A stretch of DNA of 8,337 bases, from assembly GCA_041628815.1 (NCBI GenBank), contig JBFKOL010000181.1, positions 1-8,337 on the forward strand. The letters are read 5' to 3'. The DNA comes from JBFKOL01 sp041628815 (GTDB taxonomy: Bacteria; Bacteroidota; Bacteroidia; Chitinophagales; Saprospiraceae). The translations under genes were made by a program, and so were the position numbers. Positions 6,884 to 8,337 of the stretch are shown here, piece after piece. Numbering within the stretch: the stretch's first letter is position 1; every line of letters begins with the position of its first letter. A model generated the notes under the pieces. That model was not told where the DNA came from and ran no database searches. It saw only the letters and a list, made by a program, of their open reading frames with translations.

Positions 6884-7350
6884 AAATACATTCCATTCAC
6901 AGCAGGCTTATCCGGAATGCAAGCCACCCACCTGCCGCCGGGAGATGCCACCCCCCAAATGGAGGTACTCTTCGGTACAACCGTTACCACAAAGATCCTT
7001 ATATGACCAATTGGAAGGCTATAAAAGACAGAATCACCTGGGATGTCGAAGTTGCTTAAACGGCAAACTCCCAAGTGGCGATCTACTATACATGTCCTTC
7101 ATCCGATGTCGGATCGACCCTCCGGTTTTCCATCGGCGATGCAACTTCGATATCGAAAATTTTTATGCCCCACGACCCACCATTAATCGGAACGACTCAT
7201 GACCGCATACCGCGTTTAGAGTCCTATGTGAAAGACTTCAAACCCCTGCCACTTGGCCATATTCAATTGTAAAAAAGAAGAGGCAGGCTCGTTTTACAGG
7301 TATTGGATGTCCCGCGACGGCAGGTGATGGATTTTCTGTTTTGGTGTTGA
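6884..7350 (+). pseudogene. Degraded C-terminal remnant of an arylsulfatase-type gene
   Basis: Joined frames spell the C-terminal extension seen in many Bacteroidota and Planctomycetes formylglycine sulfatases (family S1, arylsulfatase/GalNAc-6-sulfatase-like), recognised from memory. One frame gives PFTAG at 6893-6907 and ATHLPPGDATP up to 6955. After a frameshift near 6956-6960 the next frame gives GGTLRYNRY, MTNWK and ITWDVEVA, a TAA at 7057-7059, then AIYYTCPSSDVGST, HDPPLIG and ESYVKDFKPLPLG, a TAA at 7270-7272, then GRLVLQVLDVP and RQVMDF, ending at TGA 7348-7350. A local insertion/deletion pair near 6908-6925 would also restore GYPE. The catalytic domain with the CxPSR site is absent; the lactonase gene, on the other strand, lies just upstream. 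The piece is therefore non-functional and probably a leftover of a glycan-degradation locus cut by deletion or rearrangement. Confidence 0.75.
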
Positions 7351-7572
7351 GGAAGAGGGAGTGATTTTGTTGGGTTGCTTTGTTTAGTTTAAGTGGTTTT
7401 AATGGCCTGTCCTCGAAGTAGAAGCCTTAGTGGAATTCTTCCGTGTTTAAGTAGTGTAAAGAAGTTTATTAAGCAACTGGGCAACCTGACAACTGATTAC
7501 GGACAACTGACTGTTGACGACCCGTTTTCCATTCCTTCACTATCTTCAAGGTATACGATAAAGTCGACCATT
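7351..7572. other. Non-coding low-complexity stretch with degenerate CAACTG repeats
   Basis: This stretch separates the sulfatase remnant from the next gene. The first part is T/G-rich. From 7474 to 7510 there is a run of CAACTG-like words (7474, 7482, 7490, 7504), including an exact 9-bp direct repeat GACAACTGA at 7488-7496 and 7502-7510. GTTTAAGTAGT at 7445-7455 is the reverse complement of the 9-mer tract near 3481-3500. The frame of the following gene stays open back to 7393, but its extra 60 residues translate this repeat-bearing DNA and show no protein character, so I treat it as non-coding. No convincing promoter was found. Confidence 0.6.
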
Positions 7573-7896
7573 ATGTGGAAAGAAAAGCTCAAAATCTATG
7601 ATGACCTGGTCTCGCGCTGTTCTGAATTTGAAAGAAAGGGTAAAACCGTACCATATACCAGTGCCAATGGATACATGTTCTCGATTTTAAACAAGGAAGG
7701 CGAATTAGGGATCCGGTTTTCAAGGGAGGTACAAAAGAAATACATGGAGGATTGGAACTCGACGTTTTTCAAATCGCATGGAGCCACCATGCAAGGTTAT
7801 GTATTGGTACCTGACGAAATGTTCGACGATCTGGATGCGTTGGCGAGCTATTTAAAAGAGAGTTATGACTTTGTAATGAACCTGGAACCGAAATAG
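7573..7896 (+). CDS. Conserved small protein, TfoX N-terminal-domain-like
   Basis: A 107-residue soluble cytoplasmic protein beginning MWKEKLKIYDDLV. I recognise its general pattern: an N-terminal helix, a KGKTVPYTSANGYMFSILN strand pair, GELGIRFS, a Lys-rich helix, then GYVLVPDEMFDDLDALASYL and a C-terminal helix ending NLEPK. The order (MF...dG...RF..., then 'yVLvPxe...D...L..yl') resembles the TfoX N-terminal domain, a small fold linked in Enterobacteria and Pasteurellaceae to competence regulation but mostly uncharacterised in Bacteroidota. The similarity is judged by eye. The frame is open upstream to 7393, but the ATG at 7573 is preferred because the recognisable domain starts there and upstream DNA is low-complexity. 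It has no signal peptide or membrane segment. It converges on katG across a hairpin terminator and shows no functional link to its neighbours. Confidence 0.75.
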   Translation: MWKEKLKIYDDLVSRCSEFERKGKTVPYTSANGYMFSILNKEGELGIRFSREVQKKYMEDWNSTFFKSHGATMQGYVLVPDEMFDDLDALASYLKESYDFVMNLEPK

Positions 7897-7961
7897 GTTT
7901 TCATGCAGTAAGAGTGACAATGGTTTCATTATGGACGCAACGTGACACCTACAATGCAGAA

Positions 7962-7999
7962 ATGAACAAAGGGATCTGGATCCAGACCCCTTTGTTCAT
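7962..7999. terminator. Bidirectional hairpin terminator between convergent genes
   Basis: A 12-bp perfect stem, ATGAACAAAGGG (7962-7973) with CCCTTTGTTCAT (7988-7999), encloses a second palindrome TCTGGATCCAGA (7975-7986) after one A/C mismatch. The hairpin thus extends to about 16 pairs with a GATC loop. It lies 65 bp after the stop of the small TfoX-like gene and 41 bp after the katG stop on the other strand, the right place to end both transcripts. There is no long T tract, only AT-rich flanks such as ATATTATTTG, so it may act as a transcript-stabilising 3' end as much as an intrinsic terminator. Confidence 0.8.
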
Positions 8000-8040
8000 A
8001 TTATTTGCAATTGAATAAAATATTTAATATTCCGGTAGTA

Positions 8041-8337
8041 CTAAATCAGGTCAAAACGGTCGAGATTCATCACCTTGTTCCATGCCGCCACAAAGTCCTT
8101 CACAAATTTCTCCTTCGCGTCGTTGCAGGCATATACTTCAGCTATGGCGCGCAACTCCGTATTGGAGCCAAATATTAAATCTGCCCTTGTACCTGTCCAC
8201 TTAAAGTCGCCGGAATTCCTGTCGCTTCCTTCAAAAAGGTTGTTATTTCCGGAAACCGGCTTCCAGGTAGTATTCATATCGAGCAGGTTGACAAAAAAGT
8301 CATTGGTAAGTGCTCCTGGTCGATCAGTAAATACTCC
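8041..8337 (-). CDS. katG: Catalase-peroxidase KatG, C-terminal end only
   Basis: The last 98 residues of a bifunctional haem catalase-peroxidase that removes H2O2; the gene enters from the right edge on the minus strand and ends at TAG 8043-8041. The frame from 8337 reads GVFTDRPGALTNDFFVNLLD, then MNTTWKPVS, FEGSDR, KWTGTRADLIFGSN, LRAIAEVYA, EKFVKDFVAAW and ends KVMNLDRFDLI. This is the strongly conserved end of the haem-free C-terminal domain, a duplicated peroxidase domain needed for correct folding of the N-terminal active site. An internal ATG at 8277 is not a start: the conserved protein continues upstream to the window edge. The haem-binding residues and the Met-Tyr-Trp adduct lie outside. 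Any regulator such as OxyR/PerR sites would be at the unseen 5' end. Confidence 0.95.
   Translation of the reverse strand, partial: GVFTDRPGALTNDFFVNLLDMNTTWKPVSGNNNLFEGSDRNSGDFKWTGTRADLIFGSNTELRAIAEVYACNDAKEKFVKDFVAAWNKVMNLDRFDLI

Noticed and set aside
6823..7074. Minus-strand frame of 83 codons
   Set aside because: It lies antisense to the sulfatase remnant, has no recognisable motif and no start context.
6846..7202. Plus-strand frame of 118 codons as an intact small gene
   Set aside because: Its protein is rich in Cys, Arg and Pro without domain character, and a different frame over the same DNA carries sulfatase signatures; it is a shadow of the pseudogene.
3509..7538. CCATTCCTTC direct repeats (3509-3518, 7529-7538) as a target-site duplication of a mobile element
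   Set aside because: Dozens of shared 10-mers are expected by chance in a window this size, and there is no transposase or terminal inverted repeat inside.
7393..7572. 60-residue N-terminal extension of the small TfoX-like gene
   Set aside because: The frame is open, but it translates low-complexity repeat DNA, and the recognisable domain begins exactly at the ATG at 7573.

Overview
The window looks like a piece of a Bacteroidota chromosome, probably a free-living polysaccharide-using member. This is inferred from moderate GC, starts preceded by A-rich DNA rather than clear Shine-Dalgarno boxes, one exact TAnnTTTG-type promoter box, a lipoprotein sugar-lactonase gene, a sulfatase remnant and A/C/T-rich intergenic microrepeats. 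No genus can be named.

Layout. (1) Positions 1-717: the first 35 codons of a PLP-dependent Cys/Met-metabolism enzyme (methionine gamma-lyase-like) run leftwards off the window, divergent from an Lrp/AsnC regulator gene. The AT-rich gap between them holds a promoter box and a small palindrome. (2) 761-3412: a full-length P2A-type cation (probably Ca2+) ATPase. (3) 3413-3531: two tandem microrepeat tracts. (4) 3532-5680: a two-gene operon encoding an enolase-superfamily sugar-acid dehydratase (mandelate racemase subgroup) and a D-2-hydroxyacid dehydrogenase-family protein. It converges, with an 8-bp overlap, on (5) an SMP-30/gluconolactonase-family lipoprotein gene (6695-5673, minus strand). 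(6) 6884-7350: a decayed C-terminal remnant of an arylsulfatase-type gene, broken by a frameshift and two stops. (7) 7351-7572: low-complexity DNA, then a small TfoX_N-like protein (7573-7896). (8) 7962-7999: a strong bidirectional hairpin terminator, then the 3' end of katG (catalase-peroxidase) entering from the right on the minus strand.

How the genes may work together. The Lrp protein probably controls the divergent sulfur-amino-acid lyase. The lactonase, dehydratase and dehydrogenase form a plausible sugar-acid branch: lactone opening outside the cytoplasm, dehydration of the aldonate, then a redox step. The dead sulfatase beside them suggests the remains of a larger sulfated-glycan locus. 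No CRISPR, tRNA, rRNA, transposase or phage gene was seen, and I found no clearly novel system. The points most worth a second look are the hidden sulfatase pseudogene, the Gly at the catalytic Glu position of the dehydrogenase, and the divergent lyase/Lrp regulatory gap.
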